Notes: generated by a model not told the origin, from the letters alone. 64,000 nucleotides of DNA from Antedon mediterranea (GCF_964355755.1 NC_092675.1:18986912-19050911), one strand, 5' to 3'; counted from the first letter of the stretch, positions 36,186-46,906 are shown. A program made the numbers and translations.

Positions 36186-38600
36186 GATTTGTAAATCCAT
36201 TCAACGTTGAAGACAAGTCTAAACTATATTGTATATCATCTGGGGCACCAGTTACAACCAATGTTGAAGCTGACATTTTGGATGCTGAAACTATTGGACG
36301 GAAACAAAAAGAAAAGTTTGTCAAAGACAGGCTACCCAGTGAGGACCCAATAGATTTTTTTGACAAAATCCCAAAAAAACAAATTAAAGACCATGGGAAT
36401 TCAAACTACTTGGTGTATATATCAACAGTAAATTAACATGCCACTCTCATGTAGATTATGTTTGTAGTAAGGCAAGCAAACTTCTTGGTTTTGTTTCAAG
36501 ATGTAGTAAAGCAATGTCTTGGATGGCAATTCTAAATCTTTACAAAGCACTAATACTACCTGTTGTGACTTACTGTTGTTGTATGTGGGCACCTACTGAA
36601 ATATCTCATATGTATAGACTTGAAAGGGTTCAGAGAAAGGCCACTAGAATAATTATGTACAGAAAAGAAGGAAATTGGGACACTTCATATTTATATAGGT
36701 TAAAGAACCTAAATATTTTAAGTATTGAAGTGTATAGACTCACATTAGGTTTTAAAATAATGCATGGCCTCTGTCCATCATCTTTTAATGAGTTTGTGAG
36801 ATCAAGTGAGAGGTTTGAAGGGCGGTTAATACATTGGAAGGCAAAGACCAATACATTTTTAAATTCATCGTTTGTTATTTTCCCTAGATTATGGGAGCAA
36901 CTTCCCAATGAAATTAAACAATGTGCTACAATTTCAGACTTTAAAGCCCAACTCATCAAACATTTGATCTCAAAATATTAAGTTGTAATTGTTTATATTG
37001 TTTATTCAATGCAGCTTATTTTTAATTGGTGTATCTCATTATAACTTTGTTTAGTTTTATTTTGACTTAATTTGTGCTACTTAGTTTTGTTATTTTTGTA
37101 TTTTATAAGTAATGATGGAGTAAGAGCAGTTTTCTGTTTGGGCTCATGCCTATTACTTGCTCCTGGCTAGATGAATTGTAAAATGTACTTTATGAACTTT
37201 TGCCGAATAAATATTATTATTATAACAAGAAGACTAAACTTATCTCAACATCAGGCAAACCAATTCAATATTAAGACCAGTGTAATCTAGCATTTACGCT
37301 ACTTATTAAATCTCAAAACCAAAAACTCCCAATTAAACTGGATGAATTGATGACATATTGCCTTACACCTGTACCATATAGCCTCAGTACTCCGGATGGA
37401 TATTTTAACAAAACAAACAAGGCAAAACTTCTGCATATTGTTACAGATGATTCCATAGCGAATTTAAAAAAATACACCTCTGCCACTTCCGTCACTTTGC
37501 ATTGAAGATGGAAATGCTGTATTTCATTCTATATCAACATCATGTCTACCTGACACATTTTGAAGAATATGTATAAAAGTATTGGATTCCCTTCGTGGGA
37601 AATCAGATATCCTTTTCTCCACAGATCAATACTTATCAAATTCGATTAAGTCACAAGAGAGACTTCGCCGAGGAACTACTGAGAGACTGATACTATCTGG
37701 ACCAAAGACACGCAAACCAACAGATATGAAAAGGTTTCTTATGAATGATGGTAACAAAGAGCAACTAATTGATTTGTTGTTGACAGTTTGGAGTAGTGAG
37801 CAAGCGATTACCAGAATTTTAGGTCGAAACATAACTTTAATTTCAAAAGGCAGTGCCTATAAATTAATAGCTTCAGATATTAATGGTCCAATCAAAATTG
37901 AAGAGATATTCACCTTAAAATCGAATCAAGAAGAAACGGACACACGGGTTATACTGTAAATGGGCAGAACAGGGAGGCTACAAATCTGTGGTAGTAAGAA
38001 GTCCCGACACTGACATATTTGTCATTACATTATATTATGTAAATGAAATATTTTTTGAAACTGGGACTGGGAAGAACAAACGCATTATCAATGTAACTGA
38101 AATTGCAAAATCATTTGGGAAAGAATACTGTGCATCACTGCTTGGCCTCCGTATATACAGGTGAAGATTGTAACAGTTCATTTAAAGGAAAAGGGAAAGC
38201 TCAGCCACTAAAATTAATGCAAAATCAATCACTCTACAAAAAAACATGCAAATAGGCGAAGGGGAAAAGTTGACACCAAAATCAAGAGTAGATATTTCCC
38301 GATTACCACCATGTAGTCTTAATATGCACATAAGAAGAGTTAATTATAGACTATGTCAACTAAAGCATTCTTATATACCAATAGTACCAACTACCTGCAC
38401 CAACAAAAGAACATGGTTGGATCAAGAATGAAATGGGTTTAATTGAACCTCTTTGGTCAGATGTTCCAGTGTTGCCTCCATCACTAATAGATTTATTGGA
38501 GGATATAGACAATACAGAGAGTACAGATAGTGACGAATATCCCGAAGCAGAATTTGACGATATTAGTGATTCGGATGAAAGCGATGATGATTTAAGATAA
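36186..38600 (+). pseudogene. Transposon-borne protein with a PIN/FEN-like nuclease signature, fragmented
   Basis: Pieces in order: 36186-36395 (NPFNVEDKSKLYCISSGAPV, then FVKDRLPSEDPIDFFDKI); a LINE insertion; about 37270-37500 (KLDELMTYCLTPVPYSLSTP, KTNKAKLLHIV); 37582-37959 (MNDGNKEQLIDLLLTVWSSE, ending QEETDTRVIL); 37960-38240 after a frameshift (VVVRSPDTDIFVITLYY, then YTGEDCNSSFKGKGKAQP); and the acidic C-terminus to 38598. I recognise the order of motifs as a family dispersed in many invertebrate genomes and usually left uncharacterised. The E-E-T-D, S-P-D-T-D and G-x-D-x(3)-S-x-F-x-G-K-G-K series resembles the acidic residues and the Gly/Lys-rich helix motif of PIN/FEN nucleases; that link is my inference. 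At least two frameshifts disable it. Confidence 0.6.
36400..37215 (+). mobile_element. 5'-truncated non-LTR retrotransposon (LINE) fragment
   Basis: Begins mid reverse transcriptase after the catalytic motif (YLVYISTVN, then after a frame slip KASKLLGFVSRCSKAMSW). It continues open at 36514-36981 with the RT C-terminus: YKALILPVVTYCCCMWAP, LERVQRKATRIIMYRKE, FPRLWEQLPNEIKQC. The 3' UTR ends in AATAAATATTATTATTATAA. It lies inside the nuclease-like pseudogene, so it inserted after the transposon. A 3' end of the same family is at 30598-30840. Confidence 0.8.
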
Positions 38601-39743
38601 ACAACAATAATATGTAAATTAGTATACAGTGTAGAAATCTTTATCAATAAACGTTAGAAGTTATTTAGAATTGTTAAATTAAAAAAACAAATCACATACA
38701 GCTGATGTAGTGTGATTTAAGATTTACTGTGTACTTTTTATAACAAACCTGGTACGAGTGTTTTGCTTCTTGCATTCAATTATTCGTGATTCCAACAAAA
38801 ATGTTCGCCTGTTATTTAATATAAAATGTGGTCCATGCAAAGTTATTTGCACCCGCTATATATAGGTTAAATGTCAAAATAATGTGGTTTTTTGACATTT
38901 TGTGTATTTCTATTGTATTAAATAAAACCTACCTTTGAAACAAACATCATTATTGAGCACCTTTAAGTCACTACTAAACATGAGTAATGACTGTTGGAAT
39001 CGCGCAATATAAATCGAATGATTGATTAATGGATAAAGATATACTTTGCGAGTAATTTGAGACTAAAATTACAACTTTCTGACCAGTGGTTGCTGAGATA
39101 TTGATATGGCTATTTTTTGACCTATGGTCAAAAACAGAGTTTGCGGTCAGTTTTTGGCAAATTTTGTTCATTAGAGTGAATAGAAATATGGGTCTTCTGA
39201 GTATTTTGACACCAAGTACGACGTTATATGCCAAACAGTTTCTGAGATATGTAAAATGTGATGAAAGTCAAAAATAGTTGTACCGGCTCTATGTCAAAGG
39301 TCAAAATAACGGGTTTATTGTCATTTTTATGATTTTTATTATATTAAGTCAAATAGAAACATATACTTTGCGAGTAATTTGAGACTAAAATTATTACTTT
39401 CTGACCAGCGGTTGCTGAGATATTCATATGGCCATTTCCTTGACCATTGGTCAGAAAAGGGGTTTCCATTCACTTTTGGCAAAAATTTTTAATTAGAGTG
39501 AATATAAATATGGGTATTCTGATTATTTTGACACCAGAATTATTCCAATACACCCAGTAGTTACCAAGTATGCAGGGTCTATATTTTGACCATGTTGACC
39601 TTTTGGCCCCTGTACTGACCAAGCATCCCAATTTTTTTCGGCCAACAGCAAAAAATCGATTTGTGTTGATATAAGGAAGCAAAAAAACATTGTTATTATA
39701 GTTTGCTAGAGGGTGCAGGTAAACCCCTTCTGGCTCCCCAACT

Positions 39744-40015
39744 ATTATATATACACATTAATATTGTCTTTTATATAAGACCTAAATAAATTCCTGTCAT
39801 TTTATTGGACTATTGTATGTCATGGCGTGCAATAGTACGCACTATTAAACGATCGTTTAATAGTACTTTTTTTCGTGTACGAAAACAAAAATCTTTTCGC
39901 GTTTGGAATATATTTTTTTTTTACTATTGCTTTTGAAATACAACAGCGCCACCTATTTTGTACTTTCACCGCGAATTTAATTTTATGACTGGTTTCGCGA
40001 TAGAAGTACATTTTT

Positions 40016-40111
<96 letters not shown>

Positions 40112-40931
40112 TCATTTAGATCAAAGGGCATTTAAATTAGCTTTAGATCGTTTGTAGGATTTTGATTAATTAATGGTAACATCTCTACAAGACGTGGAGT
40201 CGTTGGAAAAAACATAATTAGCCTAAATGAGTTCTAATTGCCTGTCAAAGAGCTAGTTCTAGTAGGCCTAACCGGGTCTGGGCGCACCATCCAGCCCCTG
40301 GTGGAATGCGTGTACTGCATGGAATGTTATTACTTTGCTGTCCCCGAAATTTCTATTCATTCATTTTTTCCATTCAGTTGTAATTGTCGCCGAGATTAGA
40401 AAAAAGAAAAGATATACTGTTACAACGATCAACTTCGAGCAATACGGAGTTGCGAATGAATTTTGCCTATTTTCACCTGAAAAATAAACACATTTTGGTC
40501 CCTGGATGTAATGATATTGACGTGACGCGTATATCGTACTCATACAGAGAGCTGGGGCACGAACGATTCGTACAATGGACACCGCCAGCCAACCGCGTAT
40601 GTCTACCTATTATGTATATATAGTATGTGTGGTCATAGAGTATAATAGTGTCATCATCATAGAGGATATGTTAATAATAATAGTACACTAACTATAGTAA
40701 CTGTGTACTGTAGTTTACATTATAGCAACACATTTTTTTTCTAGGCCACCCACCGATACGTACTCAACTATATCAATGTATTGATAAAACTAGAGGGTAC
40801 TCCGAGAGTACAAACCTCCGCCTACTGTAAAATTCCTCTACATAAAATGCCCCCTGAATATTTTTTTTTAACATTTTTTTTTATTAGTTCTAAGTGTAAA
40901 TATGTTAACTGCACACTACAAAGTTGTGGAT
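39744..40931. other. Intergenic repeats with a long (TA)n tract
   Basis: 39770-39890 is a diverged inverse of the MITE at 28880-29018 (contains AAACGATCGTTTAATAGTAC). 40016-40107 is (TA)n, about 46 dinucleotides. An open frame of 79 aa at 40384-40623 (contains HILVPGCNDIDVTRIS) ends near a GTATGT and begins near a pyrimidine-rich AG at 40377, but an in-frame stop follows that AG. I do not recognise it. Nothing else coding seen. Confidence 0.4.
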
Positions 40932-41393
40932 GACAGTGTGGTGTAATGGTTATGTATCCAGCCTCTCACAGTTGAGGTCGCTGGTTCAAGCCCCACTGAG
41001 GGTTTTTTTTTTTAATTATTTTTTTATTTATTTATTTTTTTTTTTTGGTGGACCTTGATCTTTGACCCTGACCCTTCAAAATGTAACCACAATTATATGA
41101 TGTGTCATTGATCATTGTGGCTAAGTTTGGTGAGAATCGGATCAAAACTGTGGTCTCTAGACAGTAAAATAGTTCTTTGTTAGTTGTGACCTTGACCTAT
41201 GACCTTTCCCCCTCAAATTCGAACTCGTCCGAGCTTTTTGGGCATAAATCATTGTGTCAAAATTTGGTTAGAATCGGATAAAAACTGTGGCCTCCAGGCT
41301 GCTCACAGACACACACACAAACACACAAACACACACACAAACACACACACAAACATACAGGGGTGAAAACATAACCTCCTTGGCGTTAAGTTA
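40932..41393 (+). mobile_element. Second tRNA-derived SINE family with a deeply conserved-looking 3' domain
   Basis: The head at 40932-41001 has a good A box (TGGTGTAATGG) and B box (GGTTCAAGCCC), with a loosely pairing acceptor stem. The body has CTTTGACCCTGACCCTTCAA, AAGTTTGGTGAGAATCGGAT and a (CA)n run, and ends GTGAAAACATAACCTCCTTGG. That 3' end resembles the conserved tail shared by SINEs of many invertebrates (Nin-type domain, from memory; not checked). Confidence 0.65.
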
Positions 41394-43580
41394 AATGCCT
41401 TTTTTGTTCATTATCATATTGGCCAATTTTTGTCCCTGTACTATAATAGTACAAGGATTCTTTCCAAAAATGGCCACAATATCGACTTTTTAAAAATGTT
41501 GATGTAACATATGCGCAGAACAAATTGTTTGATTTTGCACATGTGGAGAGCACATAGTTCGATTCTGCGCATACCAATTATGATATAGTAACCAGTTATG
41601 TGAATAAATAAAGGGTTGAAATGTTCCCAATTTTTAGTCGCGTGGAAGCGACTCTATAGTTCACTATGTCGGTCGGTTGGTCGGTCTGTCTGTCTGTCGG
41701 TCCGGTATCACTATGCGTTTTATCGCTTTCTGACCTGATCTTGATATCAGTTTAATCTAGCTAGGTCAATTTTTCACAGTATATTCCTTATGGCCAGGAA
41801 TCAATGTGGTTATGTTTTCATGGTGCGCAATAAAAAATTACGCGGTCTACGCACGATTTAACGAAATCACGTTTGTAATCATATCTTCACAACCATGAAT
41901 CACAATTAAATAAAATTTGGTACTCATAAATTTCAGGGCATAAATCATCATATGGCAATACAATTACGTGCGCAGCGCATGTAACGCATGTGTACGCGCG
42001 CTTAAAATTTTCAAAATTTATTTTCGATGAAATAAGAGTACATTTCAGGAAATTTTAAGTGTTTACAAAATTGCCATGAGTGCGCATATTTTTGCGCACG
42101 CACTGCGCGTTAAATGTTATTGCGCACTCTTTTTGCCCGATTTCTGTTTTCTTGACTTACTTTTCAACTCGAAATTACGTTATACGAGCACGTCGAAAGT
42201 GACAGGCTACGCACGTGTAAATTAAAAAAATATAAATGTTTTTAAACATTTCAACATTTTTAAACATGTTCAGTAATTTCGGTCAGTATAGTTCACTATG
42301 TCGGTCGGTCGGTCTGTCTGTCTGTCTGTCGGTCTGTCTGTCGGTCTGTCTGTCGGTCCGGTATCACTATGCATTGTAGCACGCGACTTAATGGCTGTTG
42401 GCCTTGTTTTTAAATTTCCCTGTACTATAGTACGGGGTTTGTGTTCAAAAATTGCCAAAATATAGACTTTTTAAAATGTTGAGGTAACATGCGCAGAACA
42501 AATACATACATTATGATCATATTATTGAATGATGCTTTAAACCTAAGCTTTACCTAAATGTAAATTGGATTAAATTGAGCTATTCAAAATTTGTATTACT
42601 TGAATTTTGCCATATAGCCAATAACTGCTCTACTAGGCAGAGAAGAACCATGTTAAAGGCTTTAAAATAGCTCGCATTTAAATTTCTAAATGCTCCAGCT
42701 TGTCAGATTATAACTTTTATATAAAGTTTAATCAGACGATATTTACATGTGAAAAAATATCCAGTCGTCAAAGTGTTGGCAAATGGAGAAATTAACAATA
42801 CGCAGAATGATCGGTCGGAGAAAGGTCCGGTTGGCGAAAGGTCCAACTTCAAGAATAGATCTCTGTGGCTTATGAGAGACTGAAAGATCATAATTAACTG
42901 ACGAAGTTTCTTCTTTGCCTTATTTTTTTTAAAGTATTTCCCCTTTTCTGTCCATTCTACTTATATATTTGGTTTAATTCAAATTGTAATTTAATAATTT
43001 GTCAGTCATGTTTAAAGAAGTTAATTTACTAATTGAATGCAATGCTTTTCATTTTACGGGTGTGTAAGTAACCTCACGCTTAAATATGTAATTGTCCCCA
43101 AGAACAGTGAAAAAGTTTGTAATACTTGAATTGCATTTCTAGCATTTTTTCTTTTACCCAATACGAACATTTGGTAATGTACCTAGTTTCGATAGCCGAT
43201 CCCCCCAAATGACTTAATATGGCATCATATTTCAAATCCAAATCTAAGTAATAATATGTACAATATGTCTGGATGGGACTATAACCGGGTAAACCATGGT
43301 TTATGAGAAAATAAATAACTGGCCATAACAAATGACAAGCTACAGTTCCAATAATCTATTACTTGTTGGTCAATTTACTTGCGTTAATAAAAGCCAAACT
43401 TCATAATTTACCATTCAATTCTGAAAATATTGTTATACCACTACCAGTTCTAGAAATACCGGGATGGTGTCCGACGGGGAATAGTTTCACCACGTATTTT
43501 AAGTTCTATTTATTTGATGTTAGCTGAAACCGTTCAAATTCATTTCAATGTAAATGATTTTTATATGTTTACAAATGACA
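41394..43580. other. Repeat-rich stretch, no gene
   Basis: Two direct copies of AGTTCACTATGTCGGTCGGT ... GTCCGGTATCACTATGC lie at 41657-41717 and 42289-42372, each with a GTCG/GTCT microsatellite between the phrases, bounding 570 bp with GCGC-rich patches. The start TAGTCGCGTGGAAGCGACTC and the end GCACGCGACTTAATGGC look like borders of one dispersed element at about 41635-42402. Phrases at 41410-41520 and 42420-42500 are related to 34570-34690. 43340-43430 is inverse to 34450-34540. Confidence 0.5.
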
Positions 43581-44235
43581 ATAATTTGACTTCACTTGAC
43601 TTGAAAGGAATGTAATATATTCGTCGCAGCTGTTGTTTCGTACAGTCATCAAAAGAGATTGAAACACGTAATTCAATATAGGACAATAATAATGTATTTG
43701 GTTAATGTTATTAAACATTTTTATTAAATATAATATAAATATACAGTCTGTATATATGTAATTTATAATAAACAAGTTTTCTTATGCTTTATGTATCTTA
43801 AAAGATATTCAATATTGATTGCAGTGGTGAAATACAATTGTCATATGGAGATAAATACTTAAGAAATACATAAAAACTACACAAATGTATAATTCACCGC
43901 AATTAATTTGACCAATCACAAGCATGGATTGTTCGAACTATCCCTTGTCATTGATCAACTCGTTGTTGTCCTTGCGTTGCATCCCATTACTTCAAACTAA
44001 CTTGATTTTAACTTGTAACGTAGGTTACCCACGCAAACACAACATGCACACACGTTAAAATGACATTGTTGCTGTTGTTTATGATGTTGTGCGCTTGGAT
44101 AACAAGTGACAAGCTCAAATCTGGTTTTATATGATTTTCCCTTCAATTTTTAAAATTGTGATATACCATTATGATTCTTGACTTGAAGCAATGTTAGATA
44201 TCAATTTCTTAAAGAAATATATATATATATATATA
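43581..44235 (+). repeat. Diverged copy of the FReD upstream flank (remnant unit)
   Basis: Resembles 14440-14900 in order: ATTGCAGTGGTGAAATACAA, then GATTGTTCGAACTATCCCTT, the ACGCAAACACAAC phrase, and finally ATGATTCTTGACTTGAAGCA. No FReD exon follows; the segment runs into (TA)n at 44216-44235 where a Penelope-like element is inserted. Confidence 0.65.
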
Positions 44236-45006
44236 GAACTAACCGGACATCTCCGGAACAGAAATTACAAGAAGGAATACATCGAAACTGCTATAAAGAA
44301 AGCAAAAGATATTTCTCGGTGTCAAACACTGACGTACAAACCACGTCAGCCAAAAAAATCGACCAGAATGCCATTGGTCACAACCTACCACCCTAGGTTG
44401 CCTCCATTGCGGGCTATTATTGAGAAACATATGCCCATTCTACAGTCCACAGAACGTCTCAGGACTGTTTTTCCGGAACCACCCATTATTGCATTTCGTA
44501 GACCTCCCAACCTTCGTGATATATTAGTCAGATCCAAATTTAAGAGTGAAATTAACTCTCATGACAGCCAAAATTTGGGCAGTCACCTTTGCGGAAAATC
44601 TTGCAAAACTTGTTCATTGGTTGATTCTACTGAAAAATTTGAGAGTAACCAAACTGGCCGCATTTTTCGGATAAGACAATCAATTAATTGTCTAACCAAA
44701 AACGTCATTTATCTCATATACTGTAATATGTGTGGCAAACAGTACGTCGGAGAAACAAAAAACACTCTCCGTATGAGAATGACACAACATAGATCAGCTA
44801 TCAAAACATTAAAGCTTGATCAACCTGTAGCCGAACATTTTAATTCAGCTGGTCACTCGATTGCAAATTTCAGAGTTATTGCAATAGACCACGATGTCAA
44901 ATGGAGCGACAAAACTCGCAAAGACAAAGAAAACCACTGGGAATTACTACTTAAAACCACAAAACCTTTTGGACTTAACATTAGGAACATACTCCCAGAT
45001 CGGTAA
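44236..45006 (+). pseudogene. Penelope-like element GIY-YIG endonuclease region (C-terminal part of ORF)
   Basis: The open frame ends at a stop at 45004. It starts in sequence from the RT-to-linker region (ELTGHLRNRNYKKEY, then LPPLRAIIEKHMPIL). Next come a Cys cluster (HLCGKSCKTCSLVD) and a GIY-YIG nuclease: NVIYLIYCNMCGKQYVGETK (the LIY...YVG pair), catalytic Arg in TLRMRMTQHRSAI, then VAEHFNSAGHS, and a Glu/Asn end (KENHWELLLKTTKPFGLN). The linker Cys motif plus GIY-YIG is specific to endonuclease-bearing Penelope-like elements. The RT is missing, so the copy is dead on arrival. The ATG at 44191 is flank sequence, not the true start. Confidence 0.85.
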
Positions 45007-45227
45007 AATTATTCCATTGACTACCAAAATTTAAGTTTCAATATTAACCACCATTTAAGCTGTTTTTTAGTCTCATTCCAAAATTGTTTATATCTCTACC
45101 AAGCTACCTTCTTTGTTTTCCACTCTTATTCAGACTCCACCCTGGCTCCCTTTGTTATATTTCTTTTATTCCTGTCCACCCAGGCAGCACTTGCCAGCTT
45201 TATACTCTGACGTTATCCAAATTCCTT

Positions 45228-45275
45228 CACTTGCACTGATGAAGGGCTAGTGTTGCCCGAAAGCTCTGCTAACTT
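45228..45275 (+). ncRNA. Hammerhead-ribozyme-like motif in the Penelope 3' region
   Basis: The core CTGATGA (45236-45242) and GAAA (45259-45262) bracket a stem II of GGGC (45244-45247) and GCCC (45255-45258) with a 7-nt loop. After GAAA comes a minimal stem III, GC-TCT-GC, then T and A (45270-45271), placing a U-H cleavage site after 45271. Departures: an extra A (45243) between the core and stem II, and no convincing stem I from the bases flanking the motif. Penelope-like elements are known to carry hammerheads near their ends. Confidence 0.45.
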
Positions 45276-45397
45276 TTCTGGCTGTTTACTTTATCGTTTT
45301 GATTTAGCTTTTCGCTTTTTATTTTTGTATCTCCATTGAGATCCAGCCACTGATACCCACAGCATTGTCATTTTTTTCAGTAATTTGCCTTTGGATT

Positions 45398-45428
<31 letters not shown>

Positions 45429-45515
45429 AAACAATGAAGTAACCAAGTTTTCTGCTGTTGTTTTATTTATATATATAATCGAGTTCGAACAATACCATGA
45501 AAGCCCCAGTGATCT

Positions 45516-46490
45516 CCTGTTGTGTTTATATATAAGTTTGATATTTCTGTGATGGGATATGCCGATGATCACTCAGTGTATGATTCATTAAATCCAAATT
45601 CTAGTTCTAGTATGGAAAATACAATCACCAAATTACAAGAGTGCCTCATATCCATCAACGACTGGATGAAGTCCAACAGACTAAAAATGAACAGTGAAAA
45701 AACAGAGTTCATACTATTGGGAAGCAGAGCTCAACTTCTGAAATGCGAGAAAGATCATATCATCGTATGCCAGGACAGAATACCACGTGGTTCATCTGTA
45801 AAATACCTTGGTGTTAATATCGACGACCAGCTATCTTTCAAGAACCACATACGTGATAAATGCAGAACGATAGCTGTTAATTTATACTATATTCGTCAAA
45901 TCCGTAAATTTCTCTCCAAGGACCTTTGCCAACAACTAATTCAATCGCTTGTGCTGTCACATATTGATTACGCCAATGCATTGTTTTATGGTCTACCTGC
46001 TAATACCCTTGCTCCAATGAAGAGGTTACTGCACCAAGCTGCGAAAATAATTGTCAGGAAAGGTCGGTATGACAGTGCAACTAACGCCATGCGATCCTTG
46101 CACTGGCTTCCGATGTCTCATAGATGTCAATTCAATATAGCGTGTCTTGTATGGCGTTCGCTTAAAGGTTCCGCTCCAAGTTACCTGAGAGATATTCTTA
46201 CTGTGCGGAATGTTTCTCGCAGTACTCGTTCAAGCACCAGCAATTATAACCTGACAATCATACGAACTAAACGAAAGACATTTGCTGACCGTTCGTTCGC
46301 CGTAGCAGGACCCAAAATTTGGAACAGATTACCAAGTCACATTAAACACTTAGACGACTATAATCAGTTTTAAAAACATTTAAAAGCACTATATTTCAAA
46401 CAATGTTACGATACTAATTGATGTGAAGCGCCGCTGATTATAATTAAATGTTGTATAAATGTGCGCTATACAAGTAATAATAATAATAAT
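45516..46490 (+). mobile_element. 5'-truncated LINE fragment
   Basis: Contains the reverse transcriptase C-terminal half and a 3' UTR ending in GCGCTATACAAGT and (TAA)n. It is a different family from the LINE at 36400. The left side abuts a SINE scrap (GAAAGCCCCAGTGATCT at 45499, then CCTGTTGTGTTTATATATA). Confidence 0.8.
45529..46373 (+). pseudogene. Non-LTR reverse transcriptase, C-terminal half
   Basis: Open to a stop at 46371. Begins just before the catalytic YADD (MGYADDHSVYDSLN), then LQECLISINDWMKSNRLKMN, SVKYLGVNIDDQLSFKNHI, the thumb region (LVLSHIDYANALFYGLP), LHWLPMSHRCQFNIA and the end FADRSFAVAGPKIWNRLP. This is the usual end of CR1/L2/Jockey-type LINE ORF2. Upstream RT motifs and the endonuclease are missing through 5' truncation, so it is not functional. 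Confidence 0.85.
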
Positions 46491-46509
46491 AATAATATAT
46501 ATATATATA

Positions 46510-46697
46510 TATAAACAAATCAGGCAAAGAACATTAATTCTAAACCGCCCGGTGATATACTGAAATTTAATTAATTAATTTGAAACGATAAAGATGAGGA
46601 AATCTGTGAGAATGAGAAAAAGTCGCCCCAACCGAGACTCGAACTCGGACCGCCTGCTTGATATGCAGATGTCCTAACCATTAGACCACTGGGGCTT
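46510..46697 (-). mobile_element. tRNA-derived SINE, full copy
   Basis: Reverse complement of the family at 2094. The tRNA-like head at 46624-46695 pairs fully, including the D-stem G lost in the other copy, and has anticodon ATC in an ATATCAA loop. Body and tail follow toward lower coordinates (CACCGGGCGGTTTAGAATTA). Acceptor, anticodon and T arms are intact, so the promoter boxes of the head may still be usable. No CCA is encoded, as expected in eukaryotes. Confidence 0.85.
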
Positions 46698-46862
46698 TCA
46701 TGGTATTGTTTGAACTCGATTGGATAGCGACTCTTTAACATTCTCGGCGTGTTACGGAGGAACAGCACTAGTCCTCAATTGTACGCACGTGCACCAGAGA
46801 TCAAATTGATACGGCCTCATCTTACAGTGTTTTTATTCCGAAGAGATACTTTTATATATATA

Positions 46863-46906
46863 AACAAATCAGGCAAAGAACATTAATTCTAAACCGCCCG
46901 GTGATA
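46863..46906 (-). mobile_element. SINE tail fragment at the edge of FReD block B
   Basis: Only the tail (inverse of CACCGGGCGGTTTAGAATTA and TTTGCCTGATTTGTTTATA). The corresponding SINE piece at the edge of block A (14270-14390) lies in the opposite orientation relative to the same FReD flank. Confidence 0.75.

Larger units (their letters stand above)
34835..39743 (+). mobile_element. 4.9-kb transposon with ~1.35-kb inverted repeats, AGT ends, 5-bp duplication
   Basis: Left end AGTTGGGGAGCCAGAAGG at 34835 and its inverse ending at 39743; flanks ATTAT at 34830-34834 and 39744-39748. Arms run about 34835-36195 and 38385-39743 and are highly similar. They contain repeated modules (TATCTCAGCAACC, TTTGGTGTCAAAATA, ACTCGCAAAGTATAT). 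The interior carries a decayed + strand coding region. Because the arms reach into it, the last ~65 codons of that gene are present twice, once in each orientation. A LINE fragment sits in the interior. Confidence 0.9.
44236..45400 (+). mobile_element. 5'-truncated Penelope-like element in a (TA)n site
   Basis: The same flanks without the insertion lie at 1960-2050, where a (TA)n sits between AATTTCTTAAAGAAATAT and AATTTTAAACAATGAAG. The insertion therefore occupies the (TA)n at 44220 / 45400-45422. It contains the C-terminal half of the ORF (44236-45006) and about 400 bp of 3' sequence with a hammerhead-like motif. Confidence 0.8.

Noticed and set aside
39820-40131. 103-aa frame with poly(IY)
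   Set aside because: It is the (TA)n microsatellite read as Ile-Tyr.
40384-40623. Possible host exon (HILVPGCNDIDVTRIS)
   Set aside because: Composition is protein-like, but the nearest acceptor leads into an in-frame stop, the frame starts from TTG, and no neighbouring exon is visible.
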